Below, in pieces: positions 25,028 through 32,480 of a stretch of DNA of 64,000 nt. Location: the NCBI RefSeq assembly GCF_034119845.1, contig NZ_CP139420.1, positions 1,404,001-1,468,000 on the forward strand, given 5' to 3'. Below the pieces are notes generated by a model, which had not been told where the DNA came from, ran no database searches, and was given only the letters and a program-made list of their open reading frames with translations. The position numbers and the translations under genes were made by a program. The stretch is from Flavobacterium sp. NG2. Lineage in GTDB: Bacteria > Bacteroidota > Bacteroidia > Flavobacteriales > Flavobacteriaceae. Position 1 is the first letter of the stretch. Each line of letters begins with the position of its first letter.

Positions 25028-25653
25028 ACAATCTCTAGAGTTTTCGCTTTGTTTACTAAATCTACTAAGTTAGTCACATTTAATTTGGTTAACAATCTTA
25101 ACTTATAAGTACTAATTGTCTTTTCGTTAAGGTTTAGGATGTCTGCTATTTCGTGGTTCTTTTTACCTCCGCTCAAATAACGTAAAACCTCTACCTCACG
25201 GTTTGAAAGTTTTCTGTACAAACGCTCGCTTTTGTTTTGTTTAGCAATTAAGGCTAAATTTTTCTTCACGGTTTCGTTCATAATAATTTTTCCTTGGTTT
25301 ACTTTGATAATAGATTGACCAAGAGTTTCTAATTTTTCTTTTTTATGAACATATCCTGACACTCCTGCTTTAATAGCATTTGGTGCGTAAATTTGTTCTG
25401 AAAGACTACTAAAGATGATAATCTTAGTCTTAGGAAAGTTTTTTAAAATAGATTTTACTTCGAAAATACTTGACAAACCTTCAAGTTCTAAATCTAAGAT
25501 TAAAACATCAATTTCTTTTGTAAGAAGGATGTCGCGAATCATCAAAAAGCTACCAACATTGGCAACAATTGAGATATCTGAATGGTCTTTGAAGTATGAT
25601 TTTACTCCAAAGTGTACTACTGGTAAGCTATCAGCTAAACAAACTTTTATCAT
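25024..25653 (-). CDS. LuxR/NarL family response regulator
   Basis: A 209-residue regulator with a receiver domain (1-120) and a LuxR-type helix-turn-helix (about 145-205: LSNREVEVLRYLSGGKKNHEIADIL, LNEKTISTYKLRLLTKL). The phosphoacceptor is Asp54 (LILDLEL). The acidic pocket, normally Asp-Asp, reads ADSLPVV, so one metal-binding acid is replaced by Ser9; phosphorylation may be altered. No histidine kinase is adjacent, so it is an orphan. It converges with dnaG with a three-base overlap and no terminator between them. Target genes unknown. Confidence 0.88.
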   Translation of the reverse strand: MIKVCLADSLPVVHFGVKSYFKDHSDISIVANVGSFLMIRDILLTKEIDVLILDLELEGLSSIFEVKSILKNFPKTKIIIFSSLSEQIYAPNAIKAGVSGYVHKKEKLETLGQSIIKVNQGKIIMNETVKKNLALIAKQNKSERLYRKLSNREVEVLRYLSGGKKNHEIADILNLNEKTISTYKLRLLTKLNVTNLVDLVNKAKTLEIV

Positions 25654-25691
25654 GGTATTTATATTTATGTGGTATTTATTTATATTTATGT
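25654..25691. repeat. Tandem AT-rich repeat in the response regulator leader
   Basis: GGTATTTATATTTATGT at 25654-25670 is followed directly by the near copy GGTATTTATTTATATTTATGT at 25671-25691. It lies immediately upstream of the regulator's start codon (minus strand), so it would form most of the leader. Confidence 0.6.
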
Positions 25692-25763
25692 TAGTTTGTA
25701 AGAAACGGGATAGTAAAATTAGTCATAAAAAAACAGAATAGCAAGTTTTTCCGACAAAAAATA

Positions 25764-26564
25764 TTAAATTTTGTTGATTTCGCAAACAGGTATAGGATTC
25801 ATTTTGTGCTGGTTGACCAAATTTAGACGTTTGTAGATGGCAAACACCACTTTTTCACGCTCAGAAAAGTTAGTTGTTTCTAGTCCTTTTTCGTCAGCTA
25901 GCATTGCCCATTCTAATTCGTCATAACTAGCGCCTAACTGTTCTTCATCAGTTTTTTCATCTCCAAATAAACCATCTGAAGGCATGGCTGTTAGGATAGA
26001 TTCGGGAACTTTTAAGTATGATGCCAATGCAAATACATCCGATTTTAATAAATCCGCTATTGGGCTAATGTCAACACCACCGTCACCATATTTGGTATAA
26101 AAACCTACCCCAAAATCCTCAACTTTATTACCTGTACCAGCCACTAATAACCCGTGAACACCTGCATGATAGTATAATGTGGTCATTCGTAAACGAGCTC
26201 TTGTATTGGCTAAGGTAAGTTGTAATTTCTTTTCATCGTAGTCTGTTGGAACTTCTTTTTTGAAAGCTTCAAAAACAGGAGTTAAATCTGTTTGGACGCT
26301 AGAGACATTAGGGAAACGCTCTTTTAATTGTTGGATATGTTCTTGTCCACGACTAACGTGGCTTGCGTGTTGGTGAATAGGCATTTCGACACATAATACT
26401 TGTAGGCCAGTTTGTGCGCATAAAGTGGAAGTCAGGGCGGAGTCAACTCCTCCTGATATTCCAACTACAAATCCATTTACTTTTGCTTTTTCAGCATATT
26501 TTTTTAACCAGTTGACAATGTGAGTATTCACTTTTTCAACCGGAATCGTACTTTTTTTAGTCAT
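25764..26564 (-). CDS. nadE: Ammonia-dependent NAD+ synthetase
   Basis: A 266-residue ATP pyrophosphatase that amidates nicotinic acid adenine dinucleotide to NAD+. The PP-loop GISGGVDSAL is near residue 38. VAGTGNKVEDFGVGFYTKYGDGGVDISPIADLLKS near 145 is the family core. There is no glutaminase domain, so free ammonia is the nitrogen source. It is divergent from gldB with a 100-base gap, an arrangement typical of flavobacterial gldB loci. Confidence 0.93.
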   Translation of the reverse strand: MTKKSTIPVEKVNTHIVNWLKKYAEKAKVNGFVVGISGGVDSALTSTLCAQTGLQVLCVEMPIHQHASHVSRGQEHIQQLKERFPNVSSVQTDLTPVFEAFKKEVPTDYDEKKLQLTLANTRARLRMTTLYYHAGVHGLLVAGTGNKVEDFGVGFYTKYGDGGVDISPIADLLKSDVFALASYLKVPESILTAMPSDGLFGDEKTDEEQLGASYDELEWAMLADEKGLETTNFSEREKVVFAIYKRLNLVNQHKMNPIPVCEINKI

Positions 26565-26595
26565 ATTTGTTTAAGTTTTAAAAAGTAGGAATACG

Positions 26596-26603
26596 TATAT
26601 TTG
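26596..26603 (+). promoter_or_regulatory. -7 promoter box of gldBC
   Basis: TATATTTG matches TAnnTTTG, 61 bases upstream of the gldB ATG. The nearest TTG (26567-26569) is 26 bases away, slightly far for a -33 element. Confidence 0.5.
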
Positions 26604-26664
26604 CAATCGCTTACAAATGTGATGCAAAGAGTATTTTTTCCGACACAAATTTAATTAAAATAAA

Positions 26665-27621
26665 ATGAAATTATATTTTATTCCTATTCTTCTGAGTTTC
26701 TTTTTGCTCTCTTGTGGAAAAAAAAGCAAATCAGAAAAGATAATCCAAGATATTTCTGTCAATATTAAAGTAGAGCGTTTTGATAAAGCTTTTTTTGAAG
26801 CCTCGCCTAAGGATTTGGATAAGGTAAAAAAAGAATATCCTTTGTTTTTTCCACCGGGTAATGATGATGAAGTTTGGATTGAAAAAATGCAAAACCCGCA
26901 ATGGAGGGAATTATATAGAGAAGTTCAAAAAAAGTATGCTGATTTTGAACCTGTAAAAAATGAATTAGAAGAAACCTATAAGCATATTAAATATTATTTT
27001 CCAGAAACTAGAACACCTAAAGTTGTTACCGTGATTAGTGATATGGATTACAATAATAAAGTTATTTATGCCGACAGTTTAGTCGTTATAGCGCTCGAAT
27101 TGTATTTAGGTAAAGACCATCGTTTTTATCAATTTCCTAATTATATCAAGCGAAATTTTGAAAGAAACCAAATCATGCCTGATGTGGTGTCTGCATTTTT
27201 TAAATTTAAAACCAAGCCTAATTTGGATAAAAACTTTCTGTCAAAGATGATCTATGCAGGTAAAGAATTGTATATAAAGGATGTGTTATTACCTGGTTAT
27301 TCAGATGCAGATAAAATAGGCTACACACCAGAACAATTAACCTGGTGTCAAGAAAATGAGGTTTATATGTGGGAATACTTTATGGAGAAACAATTACTAT
27401 ATAGTGATGACCAAAAGTTAGGTTCCCGATTTGTGAGTCCAGCTCCTTTTTCTAAATTTTATTTGGAAATTGATAACGAAAGCCCTGGTCAAGTAGGGGC
27501 TTGGATAGGTTGGCAAATTGTACGAGCTTATATGGATAACAATGAGGTTTCTGTAAAGGACCTACTGCATATTGATGCAAAAGAAATATTTGAAAAATCA
27601 AAATACAAACCCAAGAAATAA
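26665..27621 (+). CDS. gldB: Gliding motility lipoprotein GldB
   Basis: A 318-residue lipoprotein needed for gliding in Flavobacterium and stabilising the type IX machinery. Signal and lipobox: MKLYFIPILLSFFLLSC, Cys17. The family body is recognisable from VERFDKAFFEASP near residue 36 and GYTPEQLTWCQENEVYMWEYFMEKQLLYS near 215. The stop codon shares its last base with the gldC start (TAATG), so the two are translationally coupled. Transcription is probably from the TATATTTG box at 26596. GldB's precise mechanism is unknown. Confidence 0.92.
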   Translation: MKLYFIPILLSFFLLSCGKKSKSEKIIQDISVNIKVERFDKAFFEASPKDLDKVKKEYPLFFPPGNDDEVWIEKMQNPQWRELYREVQKKYADFEPVKNELEETYKHIKYYFPETRTPKVVTVISDMDYNNKVIYADSLVVIALELYLGKDHRFYQFPNYIKRNFERNQIMPDVVSAFFKFKTKPNLDKNFLSKMIYAGKELYIKDVLLPGYSDADKIGYTPEQLTWCQENEVYMWEYFMEKQLLYSDDQKLGSRFVSPAPFSKFYLEIDNESPGQVGAWIGWQIVRAYMDNNEVSVKDLLHIDAKEIFEKSKYKPKK

Positions 27622-27962
27622 TGTCAGATAAAAACAGATCAGAAATTAAGTTTCTAGTAGAATTAGATGAAAACCGTGTGCCCGAAAAACTATTATGGTC
27701 TGCGCAAGATGGTGGAGTAACTTTAGAAGAGTCAAAAGCGATTATGCTTTCGATTTGGGACAGCAAAGCCAAAGAGAGTATGCGTATTGATTTATGGACA
27801 AAAGATATGCCTGTCGACGAAATGAAAGTTTTCTTTCATCAAACCTTAGTCGCCATGTCGGATACTTTTCATCGTGCTACTGGTGACGAAAAAATGTCAG
27901 CAACGATGAGGGATTTCTGTGATTACTTTGCAGAGAAATTAGAATTGACAGGAGGGAAATAA
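27621..27962 (+). CDS. gldC: Gliding motility protein GldC
   Basis: A 113-residue soluble, acidic protein without signal peptide (MSDKNRSEIKFLVELDENRVPEKLLWSAQDGG). It is recognised by sequence and by its one-base overlap with gldB, the conserved gene pair of flavobacteria. In F. johnsoniae loss of gldC reduces spreading without abolishing gliding, so it is an accessory factor. The second copy of the structured repeat element begins 13 bases after the stop codon. Confidence 0.9.
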   Translation: MSDKNRSEIKFLVELDENRVPEKLLWSAQDGGVTLEESKAIMLSIWDSKAKESMRIDLWTKDMPVDEMKVFFHQTLVAMSDTFHRATGDEKMSATMRDFCDYFAEKLELTGGK

Positions 27963-27975
27963 TTGTATTAGGGCC

Positions 27976-28112
27976 AAATCCAGCCATTCGCTTTAGCCCT
28001 CCTTCAAAACGCTTTTTTTACTAGGTCGTTCCAGGAGCTTCCTCCGGTCGCTCTGTAACTCCCGTAAAAAACAGCTTTTTTCAGTCGGGGCTGTCGCTAC
28101 TGTCTGGGGCAG
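27976..28112 (+). repeat. Dispersed structured intergenic element, copy 2
   Basis: The most divergent of the three copies. 5' box AATCCAGCCATTCGC, centre GGAGCTTCCTCCGGTCGCTC at 28034-28053 (identical to copy 1), 3' box CTACTGTCTGGGGC. The outer stem joins 28007-28022 (AAAACGCTTTTTTTAC) with 28064-28080 (GTAAAAAACAGCTTTTT). It occupies the first half of the 355-base gap between gldC and the small lipoprotein; a terminator follows it. Confidence 0.75.
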
Positions 28113-28154
28113 TCATAACCATACGTGGAATTATTTTCTTAAATGTTTAACGGG

Positions 28155-28194
28155 AAAACTCAAGGATAACAGCAGTTATTTTTGAGTTTTTTTT
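28155..28194 (+). terminator. Terminator downstream of gldC and the repeat element
   Basis: AAAACTCAA and TTTGAGTTTTTTTT, with an inner ATAAC/GTTAT pairing, form a stem ending in T. It lies after repeat copy 2, so the element would be part of the gldBC transcript. The remaining 120 bases to the next gene show nothing certain. Confidence 0.75.
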
Positions 28195-28317
28195 CTTTTT
28201 ATGGTTCGTTAGTTTAATAAGAGTTCTTTTTTAGAATACTTCTGTGATTAAGGAGCGGTTAGTGATTTAAATTTTTTTTTCGTAACTTGTTGTTGTCTAA
28301 CTTAATAATCTCAAATC

Positions 28318-28686
28318 ATGAAAAAATCTAAATTATTTGTATTCGTAATCTTATTATTGGCCATAGTAATGGTTTCATGCAATAAAAAACGAAAAAAACT
28401 GGTCGATTCTTGGAAGGTAACAGAAGTTGAAGCTAAAATACCAATGACGGATTCCGTTAAAAATGATATTTTGGAAAAAGGAGTTTTAACTTTTACTGAT
28501 GACGGATATGTTAGTGGGCATTTAGAAAGAGATTTTAATGATGGAATTTATATATTGACAAAAAAAGGTAGAAGTTTAACCATCAAGGATGAAACTGGAA
28601 CTCCATTTTCATACGAAAGTACCATTGAAAGTGATAAAATGATATTAGAAGATGAGGATATGAAAATTACACTTTTAAAAAATTAG
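28318..28686 (+). CDS. Small lipocalin-like lipoprotein
   Basis: A 122-residue predicted lipoprotein: MKKSKLFVFVILLLAIVMVSC puts the lipidated cysteine at 21. The mature part opens with KLVDSWKVTEVEAK, like the G-x-W start of lipocalin-type domains of Bacteroidota, followed by alternating strands (GVLTFTDDGYVSG, GIYILTKKGRSLTIKDE). The fold is suggested, not shown. It is flanked by terminators and so is a single-gene unit between gldC and engB. Function unknown. Confidence 0.72.
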   Translation: MKKSKLFVFVILLLAIVMVSCNKKRKKLVDSWKVTEVEAKIPMTDSVKNDILEKGVLTFTDDGYVSGHLERDFNDGIYILTKKGRSLTIKDETGTPFSYESTIESDKMILEDEDMKITLLKN

Positions 28687-28805
28687 GAGCACAGTATGTG
28701 TGTACCTGTAATAGATGTTTTTTTGTCTTTTTGAATTGTCAAAAAAATAAAAAGAATATCATTGGTGTTTATAAGTCGTATTTAGAATAGACATAGTTTT
28801 TTATA

Positions 28806-28848
28806 GAAAAACCCCAAAAACAAATAAAAAATGTTTTTGGGGTTTTTG
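28806..28848. terminator. Bidirectional terminator, small lipoprotein / engB
   Basis: AAAAACCCCAAAAAC and GTTTTTGGGGTTTTTG form a stem of about 14 pairs around an AT-rich loop, placed between convergent genes. Confidence 0.87.
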
Positions 28849-28865
28849 ATTTACAGCCGAATGGA

Positions 28866-29489
28866 TTAAAATGGGCTATTGTTATTTTTAAATACGTCTT
28901 GGTTGACTTCGTCGATATAGCTTAGTAATTCTTCTTTTCCGATGCTTTCTGTAGAAGATGTTACAAAGTATGGAGGCATCTCTGCCCAATTGTTAGCAAA
29001 CATTTGTTTTTTGTAAGCTGCAATATGGGAGTCTATTTTAGTTTTGCTAATTTTATCTGCTTTGGTAAAAATGATGCAAAACGGAATTTCACTTTCGCCC
29101 ATATACGACATGAATTCAATATCGATAGCTTGTGCGTCGTGACGAATATCGATTAGGACAAAGGCGCAAACTAATTGCTGTCTTGTTTCGAAATAATCAG
29201 TAATAAATTGTTGAAAAACAGATTTGGTTTTTTTAGAAACCTTAGCGTATCCATAACCTGGTAAATCAACCAAGAACCAGTTTTTGTTAATTAAAAAATG
29301 ATTGATAAGTTGTGTTTTTCCTGGTCGTCCAGAGGTTTTAGCTAGTTTTTTTTGGTTGGTCAACATGTTGATTAATGATGACTTCCCTACGTTTGACCTA
29401 CCTATAAAAGCATATTCGGGCAAAAAGTCTTTAGGACATTTTGTTACGTCTGAATTGCTTACTATAAATTCGGCTGTATTAATTTTCAT
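28866..29489 (-). CDS. engB: Ribosome biogenesis GTP-binding protein
   Basis: A 207-residue GTPase of the YihA/YsxC family required for 50S assembly. G1 GRSNVGKSSLINML near residue 31, G2/switch GKTQLINHFL, G3 DLPGYGYAKVSK near 74, G4 FTKAD near 141, and the late SSTES as G5. The order and length match the family. It is 27 bases downstream of the alpha/beta hydrolase gene on the same strand, and the two are likely cotranscribed from the hydrolase promoter. A bidirectional terminator follows. Confidence 0.94.
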   Translation of the reverse strand: MKINTAEFIVSNSDVTKCPKDFLPEYAFIGRSNVGKSSLINMLTNQKKLAKTSGRPGKTQLINHFLINKNWFLVDLPGYGYAKVSKKTKSVFQQFITDYFETRQQLVCAFVLIDIRHDAQAIDIEFMSYMGESEIPFCIIFTKADKISKTKIDSHIAAYKKQMFANNWAEMPPYFVTSSTESIGKEELLSYIDEVNQDVFKNNNSPF

Positions 29490-29515
29490 GTTTTTAATAT
29501 ATAAATTCGCTAGTA

Positions 29516-30286
29516 CTAGGCTTGTAAATTGGTTTTATTGAGCCATTCTTCTAGTAATTGATTGAATTCTTCAGGGTGTTCCATCATGGCTGCATGACCA
29601 CATTTGTCAATCCAATACAAAGTAGAATTTGGTAATAAATTTTTAAATTCTTCAGCAACTTCTGGTGGTGTTACCTTGTCGTTTTTTCCCCAAATGATAC
29701 AAGTTTGTACATGCATTTTTGGTAAATCTTTGGCCATATTGTGGCGAATAGCACTTTTAGCGATGGTCAAAGTTTTAATCAATTTAATTCGATCGTTTAC
29801 GGTGGCATATACCTCGTCTATTAATTCAGGTGTAGCTACTTTTGGATCGTAAAATACATCTTCAGCTTTCTTTTTAATATAATCATAGTCTCCTCTTTTT
29901 GGGTAACTATCTCCCATGGCACTTTCGTAAAGCCCTGAACTTCCTGTGATTACTAGTCCTGCTACTTTTTCAGGGTACATTTTAGTGTGGTATAAGGCAA
30001 TATGTCCTCCTAATGAGTTTCCTAAAAGGATTACTCTGTCAAATCCTTTGAATGTAATAAAGTCTTTTACATATTTTGCAAAAGCTTTAACATTAGTTTT
30101 TAGTATGCTTTGAGTGTAAATAGGCAAGTCTGGAATGACAATCTTATATCCTTTTTCAGAAAAATAACTAGCAACAGCATCAAAATTACTTAGTCCGCCC
30201 ATCAGACCATGTAAAATTACAATCGGCGTTCCTTCACCAGCTTCATAATAGCTGTATTTACCTTCTATCTTATAGTTTTTTTCCAT
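29516..30286 (-). CDS. Alpha/beta hydrolase
   Basis: A 256-residue cytoplasmic hydrolase of the alpha/beta fold. The oxyanion region reads ILHGLMGG near residue 26, the nucleophile elbow LLGNSLGGH near 88 with Ser, the acid in IIWGKNDKVTPP near 202, and the base histidine in DKCGHAAMMEHPEEF near 230. The catalytic triad is therefore complete; substrate unknown. An open frame extends seven codons further to a TTG at 30307, but the promoter box at 30314-30321 would place transcription start there, so the ATG at 30286 is chosen. The gene sits upstream of engB and diverges from the dcw cluster, a common order in flavobacteria. Confidence 0.87.
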   Translation of the reverse strand: MEKNYKIEGKYSYYEAGEGTPIVILHGLMGGLSNFDAVASYFSEKGYKIVIPDLPIYTQSILKTNVKAFAKYVKDFITFKGFDRVILLGNSLGGHIALYHTKMYPEKVAGLVITGSSGLYESAMGDSYPKRGDYDYIKKKAEDVFYDPKVATPELIDEVYATVNDRIKLIKTLTIAKSAIRHNMAKDLPKMHVQTCIIWGKNDKVTPPEVAEEFKNLLPNSTLYWIDKCGHAAMMEHPEEFNQLLEEWLNKTNLQA

Positions 30287-30313
30287 TTTAATAATTCCAG
30301 ATTTCAATTTTCA

Positions 30314-30321
30314 CAAATATA
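30314..30321 (-). promoter_or_regulatory. -7 promoter box of the hydrolase-engB unit
   Basis: On the minus strand this reads TATATTTG. The ATG at 30286 lies 28 bases downstream. The rest of 30322-30580 shows nothing further. Confidence 0.55.
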
Positions 30322-30581
30322 GGATTTAATAAGTAAAAAAGAATTTTTGTATCTGTTTTTTGAATAGAATATTTCAAGTCTTGACTTTTTACTGAGGTTT
30401 GATTTTGATAATCAGAAATAGTTTCTTTTGAGGCCGATTTTTGACTGTAAATAAATGGGTTTTATCGTTAATTCTTTGCGAAAAAACCAATGGATTTTAA
30501 GTACTACTGAATATTCTTTGACGTGATTTCTTTTGAAGCTAACAAGCTGAGCGTCCAAAAATTAAGGTCTTTTGCTGTAAA

Positions 30582-30628
30582 GTGGTTAAACTTATCAACA
30601 AAGTGGTATATTGTGGTAAAATGTGGTA
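30582..30628 (+). promoter_or_regulatory. Phased GTGGT boxes before mraZ (likely MraZ operator)
   Basis: GTGGTT at 30582 and GTGGTA at 30603, 30613 and 30623 repeat in the same direction with spacings of 21, 10 and 10 bases, i.e. on one face of the helix. MraZ proteins of other bacteria bind direct repeats with 10-bp period upstream of their own gene (TGGGA in Escherichia coli). The last box ends 20 bases before the -7 box, where the -33 element should be, so binding would block the promoter. Confidence 0.75.
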
Positions 30629-30648
30629 GAATTTTTTATATTTTTGCT

Positions 30649-30656
30649 TAAATCAT
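30649..30656 (+). promoter_or_regulatory. -7 promoter box of the dcw cluster
   Basis: TATTTTTG matches TAnnTTTG, 16 bases before the TTG start of mraZ. It is the only clear promoter seen for the mraZ-to-ftsZ series. Confidence 0.6.
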
Positions 30657-30671
30657 TTTAATACAGTTTTC

Positions 30672-31145
30672 TTGAATACAATTGTAGGAACATATGAGTG
30701 TAAAGTTGATGCTAAAGGGAGGGTGTTGTTACCTGCGCCTTTGAAAAAGCAATTAACTGCTTCACTTCAAGACGGTTTTGTCTTGAAGCGTTCCGTTTTT
30801 CAACCTTGTTTGGAGTTGTATCCAATGGAAGAGTGGAATTTGATGATGGCCAAAATCAATAAGCTAAATCGATTTGTAAAAAAGAATAATGATTTTATTA
30901 GACGTTTTACCGCAGGGGTAAAGATGGTTGAAATCGATTCTTTGGGGCGATTGTTAGTGCCTAAAGATCTTGTTGCTTTTGCGAAAATCTCAAAAGATGT
31001 CGTTTTTTCTTCAGCAGTAAATATTGTGGAGATTTGGGATAAAGACTTGTACGAGCAATCAATAAGTGGCGATGATATTGATTTTGCGGATCTAGCCGAG
31101 GATGTAATGGGAAATTTAAATGACGATGACAATGGAATATCATAA
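30672..31145 (+). CDS. mraZ: Transcriptional regulator MraZ
   Basis: A 157-residue ring-forming DNA-binding protein of the AbrB-like SpoVT fold that regulates the division and cell-wall cluster. Two family repeats are visible: GTYECKVDAKGRVLLPAPLKKQL at the N-terminus and FTAGVKMVEIDSLGRLLVPKDLVAFA from about residue 80. The start is TTG at 30672; no ATG precedes the conserved GTYECKVDAKGR. Phased GTGGT boxes upstream are probable targets. It overlaps rsmH by 26 bases or fewer, depending on which of three close ATGs rsmH uses. Confidence 0.94.
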   Translation: MNTIVGTYECKVDAKGRVLLPAPLKKQLTASLQDGFVLKRSVFQPCLELYPMEEWNLMMAKINKLNRFVKKNNDFIRRFTAGVKMVEIDSLGRLLVPKDLVAFAKISKDVVFSSAVNIVEIWDKDLYEQSISGDDIDFADLAEDVMGNLNDDDNGIS

Positions 31146-32028
31146 TCCAGTTTTGCTTAAGGAATCAGTTGACGGTTTGAATATTAAACCTGATGGAATA
31201 TATGTGGACGTAACCTTCGGTGGAGGAGGTCATTCAAAAGAAATCTTGAGTCGATTAGGTCCAAATGGAAAATTGTTTGCTTTTGATCAAGATGAAGATG
31301 CATTGGCGAATACTTTGGATGATGAGCGATTCACATTAATCAATGAGAACTTTAGATTTATCAAACGCTTTTTGCGCTTTTACGGGGTGAGAAGTGTAGA
31401 TGGGATCTTAGGAGATTTAGGGGTTTCTTCCCATCAATTTGATGTTCCTGAAAGAGGTTTTTCAACTCGTTTTGATGCTGATTTAGATATGCGAATGAGT
31501 CAGAAAAATTCATTAAGTGCTTATAAAGTAGTGAATGAATATGATGATGCAAATCTAAAACGAGTGTTTTATGATTATGGTGAGTTGAAAAATGCACCCG
31601 CTCTTGCTAGAACTATTATAGAGGCTAGAGAACAAATGCCTATTAAAACGACTGATGAATTGAAGGAGGTTTTGGCGAAATATTTACCGGAGCGTGTTCG
31701 TAATAAAGTATTGGCCCAAATTTATCAAGCCATCCGTATTGAGGTAAATCAGGAAATGGATGTTTTGAAAGAGTTTTTAGAACAATCCTTAGAAATATTA
31801 AACCCAGAAGGACGATTAAGTGTGATTTCGTATCACTCACTAGAAGATAGATTGGTAAAACGATTTATTAAAAATGGAATGTTTGAAGGGGAACCAGAGC
31901 GCGATTTTTTTGGAAATTTTTCAGTTCCTTTTAAGTTGGTTGGAAAATTAATCATTCCTAATAATGAAGAGATAAAAGTCAACAATAGAGCTCGAAGTGC
32001 AAAATTAAGAATAGCTGAAAAGAAATAA
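31120..32028 (+). CDS. rsmH: 16S rRNA cytosine-1402 N4-methyltransferase
   Basis: A 302-residue SAM-dependent methyltransferase (formerly MraW) that modifies C1402 of 16S rRNA. N-terminal YHNPVLLKESVDGL, SAM-binding VDVTFGGGGHSKEIL near residue 30, DGILGDLGVSSHQFD near 95, and the C-terminal VISYHSLEDRLVKRF near 225 and NNRARSAKLRIAEK at the end are all family signatures. Three in-frame ATGs lie at 31120, 31126 and 31132, all inside the end of mraZ, so translation is coupled and the exact start is open. Confidence 0.95.
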   Translation: MTMTMEYHNPVLLKESVDGLNIKPDGIYVDVTFGGGGHSKEILSRLGPNGKLFAFDQDEDALANTLDDERFTLINENFRFIKRFLRFYGVRSVDGILGDLGVSSHQFDVPERGFSTRFDADLDMRMSQKNSLSAYKVVNEYDDANLKRVFYDYGELKNAPALARTIIEAREQMPIKTTDELKEVLAKYLPERVRNKVLAQIYQAIRIEVNQEMDVLKEFLEQSLEILNPEGRLSVISYHSLEDRLVKRFIKNGMFEGEPERDFFGNFSVPFKLVGKLIIPNNEEIKVNNRARSAKLRIAEKK

Positions 32029-32084
32029 TAATTACAATTTATTATTTATTTAAAGATTCGAAAAAAAATAAATTTTAACTGATA

Positions 32085-32127
32085 ATGCCCAGTCTCCCTT
32101 CCGCCGCGGCGGAAGGGTCGGGGAGAG
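32085..32127. repeat. GC-rich palindromic insertion before ftsL
   Basis: CCCTTCCGCCGCGGCGGAAGGG is split here as CCCTTCCGCCG (32096-32106) and CGGCGGAAGGG (32107-32117), a perfect 22-base palindrome extended by TCTC on the left and GGAGA on the right. It is strikingly GC-rich in AT-rich surroundings (flanks are nearly all A and T) and ends a few bases before the ftsL start. It looks like an inserted palindromic unit; a stable hairpin would sit right before the start codon. Confidence 0.75.
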
Positions 32128-32132
32128 GAAAT

Positions 32133-32480
32133 ATGAAACACGGTTTATACGCCATATTAAAAGCAAAGTTTCTTATCGATGATGATGCGGTTAAGAATTG
32201 GCGGTTTATTGTTTTTATCATCGTTTTGGCAATTATTATGATTGCAAATACACAGCGTTACGAGCAAAAAGTGTTCAGAATCGCAGCAATTACATCCGAA
32301 GTAAAAGAATTGCGTTCGGAGTTTGTAGACAGACGTTCCCAGTTGATGAAACTAAGAATGGAATCTACGGTGTCGGCAAAAATGGAGGCTAAGGAAATTT
32401 ATCCAGCAACAGTTCCTCCAGTAAAAATTAAAGTGAAAAAAGAAGAAGAAAAAGGTTTTTTTAAAAAAATATGGCAGTAG
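32133..32480 (+). CDS. ftsL: FtsL-like division protein
   Basis: A 115-residue single-pass membrane protein: a short cytoplasmic N-terminus, a transmembrane helix at about 30-48 (FIVFIIVLAIIMIAN) and a periplasmic coiled coil (KELRSEFVDRRSQLMKLRME), ending in a Lys/Glu-rich tail. This and its place between rsmH and ftsI mark it as the Bacteroidota FtsL-like protein of the divisome. The frame is open from ATG 32085, but those 16 codons are the GC-rich palindrome, so ATG 32133 is taken. It overlaps ftsI by ten bases. Confidence 0.85.
   Translation: MKHGLYAILKAKFLIDDDAVKNWRFIVFIIVLAIIMIANTQRYEQKVFRIAAITSEVKELRSEFVDRRSQLMKLRMESTVSAKMEAKEIYPATVPPVKIKVKKEEEKGFFKKIWQ

Noticed and set aside
30287..30307. 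TTG-started extension of the alpha/beta hydrolase
   Set aside because: The start lies at the expected transcription start of the promoter box; ATG 30286 is preferred.
32085..32132. N-terminal extension of FtsL (MPSLPSAAAEG)
   Set aside because: It is translated from the GC-rich palindrome and resembles no FtsL N-terminus.
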